Positions 20,079 through 31,158 of a DNA stretch of 49,141 nucleotides are shown here, piece after piece. The stretch's first letter is position 1; each line of letters starts with the position of its first letter. Under the pieces are notes generated by a model that had not been told where the DNA came from, made no database searches, and saw only the letters and a list, made by a program, of their open reading frames with translations. Position numbers and translations under genes: made by a program. This DNA is from Emmonsiellopsis sp. PD_33 (Eukaryota; Ascomycota; Eurotiomycetes; Onygenales; Ajellomycetaceae), in contig JANTQF010000260.1 of assembly GCA_032988165.1 (NCBI GenBank), positions 1-49,141 of the forward strand, read 5' to 3'.

Positions 20079-21050
20079 TCACGCCCCGACCGGCTTCACG
20101 GGACAGGGAATATAAATCGTAACCTTGTCGCCTCGCTCCAGCTCTTGGCTATTCAGCAACATCGTCCATTCGCCTTGGGTGACAGGTGTGACATCAGATG
20201 CGCTCAACGGCGTCCGGGGACCTAGTCTCTTGATACCATCCTTCCTTTTCTGGACATGGTGAGCAGGTTGGTGTCTGGGTCGTTGCGGGTGCGAAAATAC
20301 CGGCTTGTGCTGCTTCTGTGGCAGAACGATGCCTACCTTGCCGTACTTGGCATGGTACTCGTTGGCGACCCGGACAAGAAGATCTTGAGATACATGCACA
20401 TCCTCGTAGATGCAATTGAAAAAGGCGAGACTAAATGGCCGGCCTTTGTAATGGGTAATTGTCTTTCGGAGTAGTTGAACGCATGATTTTGTGTAGAGGT
20501 GTTCTGGGATACCGGTTTTGGCTGGAGCCCCTTGTGAGAGGGCCCGCAGTCTGTGTTTGATTGTGTAGACTCGATCAATGTTGAGCAGGGTAAGGCCCTC
20601 CTGACTGAATAGAACATCGTTTTGTAGAATAGATTGGCGCAATAGGTGATCGTTATGGGTTTCATTCTGCTGTAGCTGGCTCTGCTGAATAGCTGTGGTC
20701 CAGGCAGAGCCGAGAGAGAACTTCTTGGTGGCTTTCTGGACAATCCGATGCACGCTCCGCCATGTATGAGCATCTAGTTTGCCGACGGGGAGGAGGGCTA
20801 GCTCCGATTGGTTTTCGAGTGGTAATGGGGCACCGCAGCCAACGACCATGGTGAGATGTGTGATGCCTCGGAGCTTGTTGGAGATATATTCTAGCGCGGG
20901 GAGGACGGCGGTTGGTAATGTGTCGAAGCTTGAGTCAACATCTGGCGTAAGAGGAGGAGAGATCATGTCTGTTGTGATTATTCGGGAGGGAGAGTCTGGT
21001 CCGCTAGGGATGTAGGTGGCGATGGGTTTGGGGAGCCGCAAGACACCCAT
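20079..21050 (-). CDS. Orphan fungal protein (unknown function)
   Basis: Single exon, 323 aa from the ATG at 21050 (MGVLRLPKPIATYIPSG); the longer open frame upstream begins only with GTG. No signal peptide or membrane segment. Residues about 35-130 (ALEYISNKLRGITHLTMVVG...) and LLRKTITHYKGRPFSLAFF look like a folded alpha/beta domain shared by uncharacterised ascomycete proteins, weakly recalling DUF7582-type domains. The C-terminal third is Lys/His/Pro-rich, then ends in a short strand-rich piece (DKVTIYIPCPVKPVGA). I cannot assign a function. Frame length, lack of internal stops and codon texture support a real gene. It sits alone in the accessory-looking stretch. Confidence 0.65.
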   Translation of the reverse strand: MGVLRLPKPIATYIPSGPDSPSRIITTDMISPPLTPDVDSSFDTLPTAVLPALEYISNKLRGITHLTMVVGCGAPLPLENQSELALLPVGKLDAHTWRSVHRIVQKATKKFSLGSAWTTAIQQSQLQQNETHNDHLLRQSILQNDVLFSQEGLTLLNIDRVYTIKHRLRALSQGAPAKTGIPEHLYTKSCVQLLRKTITHYKGRPFSLAFFNCIYEDVHVSQDLLVRVANEYHAKYGKVGIVLPQKQHKPVFSHPQRPRHQPAHHVQKRKDGIKRLGPRTPLSASDVTPVTQGEWTMLLNSQELERGDKVTIYIPCPVKPVGA

Positions 21051-22252
21051 GGTGAAGTCGTTGTTATAGTATAAATTATATCTTTTGGAAATGGGAGAGT
21101 GAACTGTAGGGCATATCACTTGGATATATGGATGAGTAGGTAAAAGTATACTAGCAGAAGTTGAAAGGTTAGTCGGGAAGGGGGGGATCTTTTAAACGAC
21201 CATGGAGGGAGAATGTTTCTTCGGCGGAACTAAATTTATCCCATCTTCAAAGGCTGGAAGCACCAATCTAGTAGCGATCCCGAGAGCAACATGGTTACCC
21301 AAGGGGATGAAAGCGATAGTATGGGCGGGGATGGCGGGGATTGCACAGTCCATCGCCTGTTGTTCCTGCAGGATAATTGAAATTTGAGGAGATATCAACA
21401 AAACCTTGGGCCTCAATAGCAGCTTGGCAAGGAGCTAAACCAACCTAGATTTAGTTTGTGCAAGCTAAGATCCATCCACCCTCTTGCTCTTCTGCAATGG
21501 CCGCCTGGTTGGCTTGAAATCTGCAGGAAATTACTCTACACGGGTTATCAAGAGCTATTCTTAACCTCAATTTACATACACAGCAAATCAAAACGACGGA
21601 AGACCGCGCGGGGGTGAAGCTCAAGGTTGAACAAGATATCAAATTACCCTTTTTATGCCTCAATAAGCCAACATCAGTTGGATGCTTCCCCCTGAGAAAC
21701 GATGGCCAGTCGTTCGAGGGAAAAGGAGGTAAAATATTCCCTTTTCATGCCTCAATAGAATCTATATTTAGGACGGTTGTACGCTAAAATCCATGTTGCC
21801 ATGCTCAAGACGCCTTGGCGCAAAGCAACATCCAATAAAACCACATCAACCCTTTCATCACCGGCTAATCGCAGGCTAACATTTGCTAATTTGCTGCCAT
21901 TTCTATTTTTACCCGAATCTTTCTTCCCAAGACCCCAAACTCGCACAGCGAGCAAATAATCACACCAAGTTAACCCAGAATATTCTTAGAGATATGTGAT
22001 GGCAGTAGGTTAATCACACTCATAACCCTACAGTCTCCTACCATTTGACTCTGCCGAACCATGGATTGGCTGACTCGGGACTGCATTTCCCCGCGTTTTC
22101 GGGCCGGGCCCCCACAATTCCCAGCCCGTGCCGCTTCTAATTTTAGCTCACCCACGCTTTTTCCAACCTCACCTCTTCGATTGATTGAAACCTCTCTGTT
22201 GACATTGTGGCCAGCTAGCTATTGGAGTCCATTTTCCAACTGCAATTGAGTC
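21051..22252. other. Intergenic between divergent orphan gene and SDR pseudogene
   Basis: Two near-copies of a short AT-rich word (TTATGCCTCAATA/TTCATGCCTCAATAG) occur near 21650 and 21740. A minus-strand frame at 21192-21416 has some protein-like texture but no intact gene structure. No RNA gene or element ends were found. Confidence 0.5.
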
Positions 22253-23268
22253 ATGGTGAAACTCCCTGTTATCAGGGAGAGCAACGAGCGCTTCGCTAGC
22301 GAGGAACATGGGGGATGTGTATGTGTCTTCGCAGGCGCGACGAGCGGCATTGGTGCTGGCACACTCAAGCGGATTGTAACTATGCTACGCGAACCAACCA
22401 TCTAGGCCTAGGAAGATCTGTAGTGAACTTTGCACCCCAGCGTGCAATGCTAGAGAGCTTCAACCCAAGTTGCAAGATTGTTTTCATTACAGTCGAGCTG
22501 TCCTTGCTATCGGATGTGGATACCGCATGTAAGCAGATTTTAACATCTGAGAATAAGGTGGATTACTCGTATATGAGCGCTGGGATGCTATCTCTGAATG
22601 GCGCAGAGTGTATGTAATCCCTTCCCCTTCGGCCTTCCTACCACCCACACCCTACAAACAACTTTAACTTACCCTTCTTAGACACAAAGGAGAGCCTGGA
22701 ACTAAGCTTCACGCTCTCATACTACTCGAGGATGCGTCTCCTGTCAAATATGTTACCACTACTCTCTAGTTCGCCCCAACCGCGAGTCCTAAGTGTGTTT
22801 CGCGGGGGTAAAGAGAACCCTGTGGTTGACAATGACCTCAGCCTTGAAAAAAGCTGGTCCGCACTTGCAGTTATTAACCACAGTGCAACAATGACAAGCC
22901 TTGCGTTCGAGTACCTGGCAGAGAACCACAGGCAAATTACATTTATGTATGCCTTCCCTGGCTTTGTCCAAACTAGCCTTGTTACTCGGATTACCCCTCC
23001 GGGAACCTCTGGGATTTTTTGGGGGATATCGCTAGCGGCACTTCGCGGTGCTTTCTTGGTGGTTGCGGCACTTTTTGGGACGTCAACGGAGGAAAGTGGG
23101 GAGAGGCACGCATACCACCTCACAAGTAATAGCTTCGGTCCAGGCGCATGGTGTATTGACACCTGCAGCGATAAAGTCACTTCTCCCGGTGTGCTGGCCC
23201 AGTATAGGGAACGCGGATGGCCGGAGAAGGTTTGGGATCACACCTTGCGCGTGTTTGAGAAGATCTGA
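22253..23268 (+). pseudogene. Short-chain dehydrogenase/reductase with one frameshift
   Basis: NAD(P)-binding Rossmann enzyme of the SDR superfamily, broken. The N-terminus has FAGATSGIGAGTLKRI (Gly-rich dinucleotide motif). After REPTI (about 22401) the frame hits two TAG codons, while the homologous continuation LGLGRSVVNFAPQRAMLESF is in another frame (net -1 or +2). An intron (22610-22681, GTATGT...TTAG) then joins NGAEYTKESLELSF cleanly, and the rest stays open to 23268 (LSYYSRMRLLSNMLPLL, PGAWCIDTCSDKV, GVLAQYRERGWPEKVW). So there is a single lesion in an otherwise well-kept gene of about 315 codons. No intron of credible size bridges it. Sequencing error is possible; the substrate is unknown. 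A MITE-like element lies about 110 bp downstream. Confidence 0.75.
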
Positions 23269-23380
23269 TTCAGTGAGCGCTTGTTCTGGGGCGATCGCAA
23301 TGGCATAATGCACAGGGTACTCCTCTTTAAAAATGATAATCATGTGTAATCCATCCATACTAGTATTCATGCACGGTCTA

Positions 23381-24012
23381 ATCGTGCCTTCGCTCGTCCT
23401 GGCGGACGAGCACCTATTGTGGGCAGCTCTGGTGCTGCACCTCTTCTAGGTGCGCCACAGCGAAATCATAAAAACACCGGAATCATAAAAATAAAAATAG
23501 GTACCTTTTATATGGCATCCCCATACAAAAGGCACTTATAGGTATTTTTTTTGAAAAATTAATTTCTTAACCACCACTTGAGATATAGAGCTCATACTTT
23601 AATAGGGATATATTAAATAGCTAAAGAATAACCCAGAACTATCAAAGTTCTTTTAAATTTACTCATTCTCTGTAAACCTTAAAATATGCTGTAAATTTAG
23701 TGTAAAAATAGAAAACTATGAATAAAAGAATAATAAAAAGAATAATATGATTTTTCTTTTAACTAGATTACTCCTTAGCTATTCAAGATGTTTCTATCAA
23801 AAATATATACTCTATATCTTATGTGGTGGTTGAGAAATAGAGAGAAATATAAAAAGTGTTTTTAAGTACCTTTTATATGAGGATGCCATATAAAAGGTAC
23901 CTAGTCTCTCTTTTTATGATATCGGTGTTTTTATGATTTCGCTGTGGCGCACCTAGAAGAGGTGAGCCCACGACTAGGTGCTGCGGCCGCAGGTCAGCAG
24001 CGAAGGCACGAT
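23381..24012. mobile_element. MITE-like inverted-repeat element with TA target duplication
   Basis: The ends are perfect inverted repeats (14 bp, ATCGTGCCTTCGCT and its complement) directly flanked by TA on both sides, as left by Tc1/mariner-type transposition. The inverted similarity runs far inward, including a 42-bp perfect match (23438-23479 with 23923-23964) and a second block around TAGGTACCTTTTATATGGCATCC. The element could therefore fold into one long hairpin with an AT-rich loop (about 23650-23745). No transposase frame is present, so it is non-autonomous. The outer arms are GC-rich and the interior is very AT-rich, unlike the flanks. Confidence 0.88.
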
Positions 24013-24014
24013 TA

Positions 24015-24495
24015 TCTCCCATTCTCCAGGCTATGTTGAGAACTTGGTTTTTGGTGGCTAAAAACACGATACAAGTTATACTGGGATTCTTACCGTTTGC
24101 TAAAACTCATATCTTTGCGTCTATATTCCTCCATACAACTCATTTTCTTATACAGTTTGAAAAAATGTCTTCGTGGTGGTCGATTACAGTCGCCCAGGCT
24201 TAGTCACCCAAATAAGCAAGTGATCGTCCTTAACGACCCCCCACACTTGACAGCCTTGGAAACGCGTCCATAGGGTCAACGCTCTGCTGTGAACTCAATC
24301 GACAAGGTTGGGGCAAAATATTACTACTCTTGGCCTTTTCCAAGAGATATCCTCTTTGTTCCGCTCGCGAAGATAGCTCTTTGCATCCGTTCGAATGTAC
24401 TGCGATCGAGGCTGTAATTCCTCAGCCGCAGAAGCTGCCCTTCCGCAAGAATTATACGACGCTGCATACTATCCTCTCGCAAATCATCGTCCAAC
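24015..24495. other. Promoter region of the CorA-like gene
   Basis: Between the MITE-like element and the next ATG. Small frames here are shadows. Any promoter for the CorA-like gene lies in this 480 bp, so the element sits close upstream of it. Confidence 0.5.
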
Positions 24496-27400
24496 ATGGC
24501 TCAGTCTACAGACCTGGAGCTAGAAAAAATATGGAAAATCATATTACGGCCTGGCGCCGCCCAAGACGAGCAGTATGTAAACAAATACTACAACTGGCGT
24601 CGGGCCCCGTCAATTCAAGCCCTGCTCGGGCAGCCTCGCAGCTGGATGTCATGGAGTTACAAAGCAGCATATCCAAAGCTTGCAAGCCTCCTCGAAAAAA
24701 CTTCCTTGGACAGCAAATTCCGCTCACGGGTCATACTCGAAGAGTTCGAAATGATAAGGAGTGATCGGAGCCAAAATCGAAAACTTAGCTACAACGAAGC
24801 TCATGCGTCGCTATCTATAATTTTTGACGCTTTGAAGACACTACCCACGCAAGCGGCAGACGCAAAATGTTTTGAGCAACAACTCAATGGAAGGGTGCAT
24901 GTTAAAAGACTCACTCGCGTCCTCCATATCATGGATATTTCACCCTTGGTGCTTAATTGCCTTTTTGGAACAACATCAAGGTCGGTCACTTTTCCTATTA
25001 CGCCTTAACTAGTTGCTCTCCATGCTTACCTTTGATATCCTATGCTCCAGCTTAAGCATTAGCCACCTTGTGGCCTTCATTGACAGAAATCTAAACGGCT
25101 TGAATTGGGCAAGGGTGAACTTGCGGCAAATGCAGCACATGGTGCGTATTGCCATCCCAGGAGAACGAGGCCCACCTTTTATAATATGTCTAATATTCTC
25201 TTAGAACTGGTGCTCCTATATATATGAGTACCACTTCTCCTTCTATTATGTGACGCTGGATTATTTTGATCCCGATAGTGTGAAGCCTGATATGCGGCAT
25301 GTTCGAAAATCCTGCCCCTTTGGGCAAGCGAAGAATACAAAACACCGTTATATCCACGAAGAAACTGTTTCGTTTCTATTGTGCGGATACTTTGATGATA
25401 CTTTTGCTTGCTATCAGCTAGGAGACGCTTATTATCAACCACGCTACGCGAAAAATCAGATTCCACGGGTTTTCCGGTCCTACGACCCAAATCAATCCCC
25501 CGGCCAATTTCTATTATACTGGATTGCAGTTGCCTTGTTTCATGGGAGGTCGAGGTGGGAGAATGCAATTGACTTGTTAGACTCTGAAATAAAATCTCCG
25601 GTATTTTCTCGTACCCAATTTGCCCGGTACTTTCTCTGACGTTCTTTTCAGGCCGATGTCGTATTCATGGAGGACAGAAGCGGTTTGTATATTCATATCC
25701 TAAGATATATAAAAGATTTAACTAATTCATTCCAGATCTAATGGCCGACGATCCTCAATTTTCTCTATCCAAAACATATTTCTGGGCTCTACAAACATAC
25801 AAGCTATTCGAAGTACGGATTAGCATCGACTGCATCTTAAATTTGAAACTAACAGTTTATAGCGAACCTTGGAAGAAACTATTGCCACATGGGAAAATTT
25901 CAAAAAGTATTCACTTCCGAAGATACAGGATGGTAGTATCAGCGCTGAAGACTGGGATGCTGGAGTCGGAAGTATTGACCAGGCAATCGACTGTCTCAAG
26001 CCCAAAATAGAACGAATAAGGCGAAGCATACAAGACGTGAAGGATCTTAGGGAAGGGGTAAGCCTCTGTGTGCTCTAGACCATCTTTTTAGAACCATGCA
26101 TGTCTGTATCTAAGCATAGTCTCAGCTACTGACTTATTCAGCTACAATCGACCGCTGCTGTTTTCGATAGCCGCATTGCAGTTCGGCAGGGAGAAAACAT
26201 CCGCCTGTTGACATATATCACCTTGCTCTTTCTCCCCCTTTCGTTCGGCACGGTAAGCACACTGCTGCTTTCCCCATTCCTCTTGTGATTTCGGACCTAA
26301 TCCAAATCTATAATTCCAGGGCATCTTCAGCATGCAAATAATCGAACCAAATCCCACAACGATCAATGCTTTCGCGATTGCATTCCCAATAATCACCATC
26401 GTCTCGGCCCTCCTAATCTTCAATCTCAACAACCTGACTACCGCCTTCGACACTGTAGTCCGTAATACCACATCCACTCTGCTAAAGAAAATGAAGCTAC
26501 ATAGCCGCAGTGATTGGAAATCCAGAGCCCAGGCATTACAGCAGGATAATATAATGGCCGAACCTCCAGTCCGGAAAGCCTCTAAACAAAGCAGTCACTG
26601 GGTATATATGTTGTTTCTAATCGAAGCAGCTCTTGTCCTGTTACCTGTGTCGGAGCTAAAAGCAGCACTTCGTTGCTACGGGCTATTCGATTCCGAGAGC
26701 GACAGTGACAGTGATCCTGATGACTATGACTCGGAAGGCGAGGCTGATACCGAGAAGCCCCGTAATGAGAGGAAGAAAGAAGTCCAACGGAGAGTGAAGC
26801 GCACAGCACGACAAGCAAAGGAACAGGAGCGAAGGAATCTCGAAAGGGAGAACGGAGCACTCTGGGCAATTTCCAATCGCATTTATCAGAGCAGCGTCTA
26901 CCTCGTGCATGGCCTAATTTGGACCATCTTCACACTACTCAGAGCCATTCTCCTCCCTGTCTGGATAATCCTACTCCTCGTCGAATACATCCTCCTATCC
27001 ACTACTCTCCTCCTTACACAAGATGGCCATCATATCCCTAAATCCAACACCCCACAACCCCACAAACACACGTCATCCCTATCCCTATCCCCCTTCCACC
27101 AAGCCTCCAAAATCCTCTGCCTAAACACACTCACCCCCCCAAACCTCCGCCACCACCTCCGCGCCCACTTCCACCCCCACCCACCCAGCCTCCCAACCAC
27201 CACCTTCTTCTCACCCGAAGAACCACCCAAACCACTACCCCCCAATACATCCCCATCCCAACCCCAAAACAAAGAAAACACCCCATCAACCACCCACACA
27301 GCAATCCGCCCACCTTCTTCTCCCTCCGCCCCCACACCAACACCCATAGAGCAACCCCCACCCGCCCGCGCGCAATTCGAACTCTCCGTATTCCCGCGCC

Positions 27401-27582
27401 AGCCGCAGTCGTCATCGGATACACGGGCGCGCTCGCCGATACGGACCCGTTTTGCGCGAGCGAGTAATTTTGCCAGGTATGGAGGTGGGGTGGTTATGGG
27501 GGATTTTGTTGAGGCGGAGGAAGATCCGGGGGCGGAGGCGGGGACGAAGCGGGAGAAGGGGAAGGGGGGACGACGGGAGTAG
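24496..27582 (+). CDS. CorA-like membrane protein (divergent Mg2+ channel family)
   Basis: Eight exons (24496-24980, 25051-25141, 25205-25600, 25652-25682, 25736-25812, 25863-26057, 26142-26252, 26320-27582) join in phase to 882 aa. A large N-terminal cytosolic region is followed by a helical stalk (RTLEETIATWENFKKYSLPK ... IRRSIQDVKDLREGLQS), the classical CorA arrangement. Two membrane segments then come close together, about 446-468 and 477-497, joined by a short loop. The pore signature GMN is replaced: the first helix runs LPLSFGT/GIFSMQ. An acidic linker, two further hydrophobic stretches (about 545-565 and 650-690) and a Pro-rich tail follow; these are not part of classical CorA. This fits the fungal CorA-like proteins of unknown cargo, so Mg2+ transport should not be assumed. 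Confidence 0.82.
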
Positions 27583-28174
27583 GTGGGATGGTGGGATGTA
27601 ATTTAATGTAATGTAATGGTTATGATATGTGGGTGATGATTATGGTGATGATTTTATGTATGAATAATTTAACTACTGGCTTTCTTTCAAGATGAGCTGA
27701 AATGATACGGTAGGGAAATGGTGAAGGTGTGATAAGAGTTGATTGATAAAATAAACCTATTCTCCCTTCGCCATTCTACGTTATGTATACGTATATTAAT
27801 TATCTGATAAGTAAATAGAATCAACAATACCCACCCAGCCATCACTCCCAAGCTAAAGAAGTTACATACAATTTCATATACAATATTCAAAAGCGAGAAA
27901 GAAAGGGGGGAGATGTAACATTTCAAACGAAAAAGATGGCAATATATGTATATATCGAAAGTCAATCGTCAAGAAATAGCAGGTTGCAATTACAGGGTAT
28001 TCAGGAAACCAAAGGGAACGATATAGACAAAAATGGTGGATGCCAGAACAGAAATATCACAGTTTTGTACACTCTGAGATATAAACATACCCAGACATCG
28101 TCTGAGTTACGAAGAATATAGGGAAGTAGTCCTAGCGCAAAGAACAGGTGCAAAGAAGGAAAGCGAAACGAAAT
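27583..28174. other. AT-rich gap between convergent genes
   Basis: Contains GATTATGGTGATGATT-type repeats and the two 3' ends of CorA-like and ECM14 genes. No coding features seen. Confidence 0.6.
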
Positions 28175-30041
28175 TTACCGTCTCCGTCTCCGTCTCCGTC
28201 GAAGATCCCACTCATCATCATCTGGAGAGCTCTCGTCTCGCAACGCATCGTCATGGCGCGCATAATCATCCGGAATCCATGAATCATCTTCCCCTTCCTG
28301 TCCATCCGGAGAGAGAGCATCGCCGTCAGGGGTAGATTTCTCCGTCGCGGGACGTTGGAAATCAGCCTCCCAATTCAGCTCCGCCGCGTCCGGGCCGAAA
28401 AGGAACTTGCCAAATGTCATGAGGGCATTAAACATCTCCTGTCCGGTCGGGATGATGTTTTCCCGGGGCAGAAGGAAGCCATAGCTACCTTTATCACGTA
28501 GCTTGATCTGGTATGAGTATTTGACGTGCAGATCGTGATAGAACCAATCAAGAGCGCTTCCTCCCATACTCTCCATTCGAGGATACGTGGTTGACTTGCG
28601 CTGCTTCTTGTGGCTTGCCACGAGTCCCTCGCAGGCGGAGCTCACGTCGTAGGCTTCTCTGTTCGTCCGGCGGATCGCTTTTGCGATTCCCATGGCCAAC
28701 TCTTCGAGGTTCTCCAAGGTAGGCGGCACGGATGCACAGGAATAGGAGTATGGATACAAGATTTGCTGGGAGTAGGAGTGGAGGTCCAAATATCCGACAA
28801 ACTCAACATTGCTTTGTTCTGTTTGGTTCCTCGCCCATTCTGCAAAACTATTGGCTTCAACACCGGCAAACGGGGCATCTCCAGCATAGCTCTCTGAGCA
28901 AGGGTTATCAGCGGTGGCTCCGCCATCCCATTCAAAACCCCATGTCCGGTCCAAATCGATGCCTGGGCAAAATGGTAAGCTCGTTTCCTGGCGGTTTTTC
29001 CGCCACAGACGATCCGTTTCCCAAGAATATACGTAGCCATCAGGGTTGATAGTAGGCACAAATACCAAGTCGAATTTCTCGAGGAGTGTGGTAATGGCTT
29101 TTGATTTTGCGTAGGTTGTTATCACAGAGTATGCCACATAGTTCACGGTTGAGACGCCAATCCACTCTCTTGCATGCGTGCCACCGGCAACCACAATGGT
29201 CTTTCGATGTTTATCATCGTTGGCCGGGCGTACTCCCACTCGTAGAGCTGGAATGTCACGGCCTTCGAAGGAAGAGCCCACATTTATCAATTGCACATGA
29301 GATGAGAACATGGACGCTAGCAAACGCATCCAAGGGACGATCACTGAAAACGGTTGATAATCTTGGAAAAATATATTCGTTACATCGTCGGAATGTTGAG
29401 TGGAGGGAGAGAAGCCTCGTGCGCCGTCTGCTTCCTGCTGGGAGGTCGAAGGGTATGATTCGTATACGGTTTGAGCAAGATCATGGATTAGGGGAACGTG
29501 AGATGTTTGGAGGGGCTTTGGGAGCAATCCAAGGAGCGATGGAACCTGCATTGCATGCTCAATTAGCATAGATTCATTTTTATCTTGTTCAAGGTTGGGA
29601 ACTCTGGTATTTCCTTACCACATCCTTGGCAAGTCTGATATCCACCCACTCGTCGGTGGATGACCAGATATCTAAGAAAAGTATATTCGAAGCCTCAACA
29701 AGCGCCTTGACTTGGGTTTCGTCCTGTATTGAGAATCGCAGGACGACATCATCGCCGTATCTTGCTCGTAGGGACGGAGGTGCAGAGGAGAGGGAGGATT
29801 GGTGTCTATCTGCGGGTTTTCGGTTGCGATGTTGGGGCGGAACTCCCCACACGGACTCTATGAGTGAATTGCGTACCCGTGTCCATAGCCCCGGGGCGGT
29901 CTGTGGCTGGGTTTGCGAGAATAGGGAGACTGGTTCTGCTGGATAGGGAGGATAGCTGTTGCTGGAGAATGAAGGGACGGCTGATGTAGGAATTGCAAGG
30001 GCTAAGATAGCCAACACGGCGCCATGGGCAAGGTGACGCAT
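28175..30041 (-). CDS. ecm14: ECM14-type inactive metallocarboxypeptidase (M14 pseudo-enzyme)
   Basis: A secreted or vacuolar M14 carboxypeptidase-like protein tied to cell-wall organisation in yeast. Exons 30041-29619 and 29545-28175 give 597 aa. A signal peptide (about 1-21), then a pro-domain (RYGDDVVLRF...ILFLDIWSSTDEWVDIRLAK), then the catalytic fold. Zinc ligands are present: His265 and Glu268 in GGTHAREW, and His397 in LDLHSY. The catalytic Glu expected in the F-E-L-R motif is Lys489 (SYQIKLRDKGSYGFLLP), the known ECM14 hallmark, so peptidase activity is not expected. An acidic C-terminal extension ends in an eight-arginine run made by a CGTCTC hexamer repeat. The ATG at 30041 begins the signal peptide. 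Convergent with the CorA-like gene. Confidence 0.95.
28178..28203. repeat. Hexamer repeat encoding the Arg tail of ECM14
   Basis: Four CCGTCT-type units at the 3' end of the ECM14 coding region, read on the minus strand as consecutive arginines just before the stop. The count is likely to vary between strains by slippage. Confidence 0.8.
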
Positions 30042-30352
30042 TGCCGGTGTCGGGTAGCGGGATCACCTCATGCCACTCGCAGAACGGGGATAACAATGGT
30101 AGCAAAGAGGAGAACGGAAAGATGTGAAATATCTCGGGGACTGAGGTTGTTGAGGTTGAGTTTCCCGGCTGCCTGCTGGCTGTTGATACGTCATGCTTGG
30201 CACTGGGCGAGACACAGACCACGTCTGATATTGGAGCCACATGGGCTTGTCCTGCTATTTATGCACGGAGCAGGGATCTAATACTGGAATCCGCCTCTAG
30301 ATCAAAGGAGAAATGGTACAAAAATAAAAATGAAAAAAATAAAAAAAATATT

Positions 30353-30435
30353 CTCCCCGACAGGGAATCGAACCCTGGTCTCCCGCGCTTTTCACGAATG
30401 ACAAGCGGAAATCATCACCACTAGACCATCGAGGA
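30353..30435 (-). tRNA. tRNA-Asp(GTC) with an 11-nt intron
   Basis: The 5' acceptor strand TCCTCGA pairs with 3' TCGGGGA (one T-G wobble), with discriminator G. The D-arm region TGGTCTAGTGGT (A box), the anticodon loop TTGTCA with anticodon GTC (30402-30400), and the T-arm GGTTCGATTCC (B box) are all present. An 11-nt intron (30388-30398) sits one base 3' of the anticodon, the canonical position. The mature tRNA is 72 nt. A T-rich run lies downstream on the minus strand, as expected for a Pol III terminator. Confidence 0.93.
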
Positions 30436-31158
30436 TGTTTTTGATGGGAGGACTTCTGGCCAAGTGGAATATTAACAAGTAGATAATTACGCCCACATCA
30501 AACCCCCCCCCGGCCCCACGGCCACAACGATCAAGCATAGCACATCCATCTCTCGAGACTCAGTATTCTAATTAGGTGATTGCCCCCCGATTTCTAGAGA
30601 AACCTATTAATTCATATGTATGGGTACGCTCCTCTCTAATAATTAGTACGTTAGCAAATATATATTTGTAGTTTCCTCTCAATCTCGCATGCATTATTTT
30701 GAATTCGTTAACACCCCCCCCCCACCCGCCAGCCTACTACAGCCTCTAATAACTATACGCCGGGCTATATATATCCTAGAATGCGTATACTTCACAATCA
30801 ACCGCCCACGGGCGATGAAACAAAAGTCTAGCCAATTATCATCTGATCTACCAGACATGAACATATCAAAAGCACTATCCTCTGGCGGCATGAACAAACA
30901 ACGCAACTTCGCCTGGGAAAGTAATGTGCATGCGTGGCCTTCGGAGAGAGTGGTCCTAGAGAACGCTGACCCTGCGCCAACATCTTGCCTAGGAAGAAAG
31001 AACCCCCCCTGGGAATTCAGACGGGAAACTAGCAGGCTATCACATGGACCTGTGCCTGGCTGTGGACCTCCTTGCCCTTATCCGCCCCCCCCGATAGCGA
31101 ATGCCGAACTGTCCAATGAGCCGATCCCTCGATGCCGAAGCTCAGAAGTCGATACATA
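30436..31158. other. Intergenic right of the tRNA
   Basis: Contains C homopolymers near 30506 and 30709-30723. The plus-strand frame at 30689-31279 overlaps the next gene's 3' end and has no domain. No further RNA gene seen. Confidence 0.55.

Noticed and set aside
21192..21416. Minus-strand 74-codon frame (AIPAHTIAFIPLGNHVALG...)
   Set aside because: Somewhat protein-like but lacks a proper ATG-to-stop gene structure or upstream exons; possibly a gene relic, not supportable.
25179..25568. 129-codon minus-strand frame
   Set aside because: Antisense shadow of exon 3 of the CorA-like gene.
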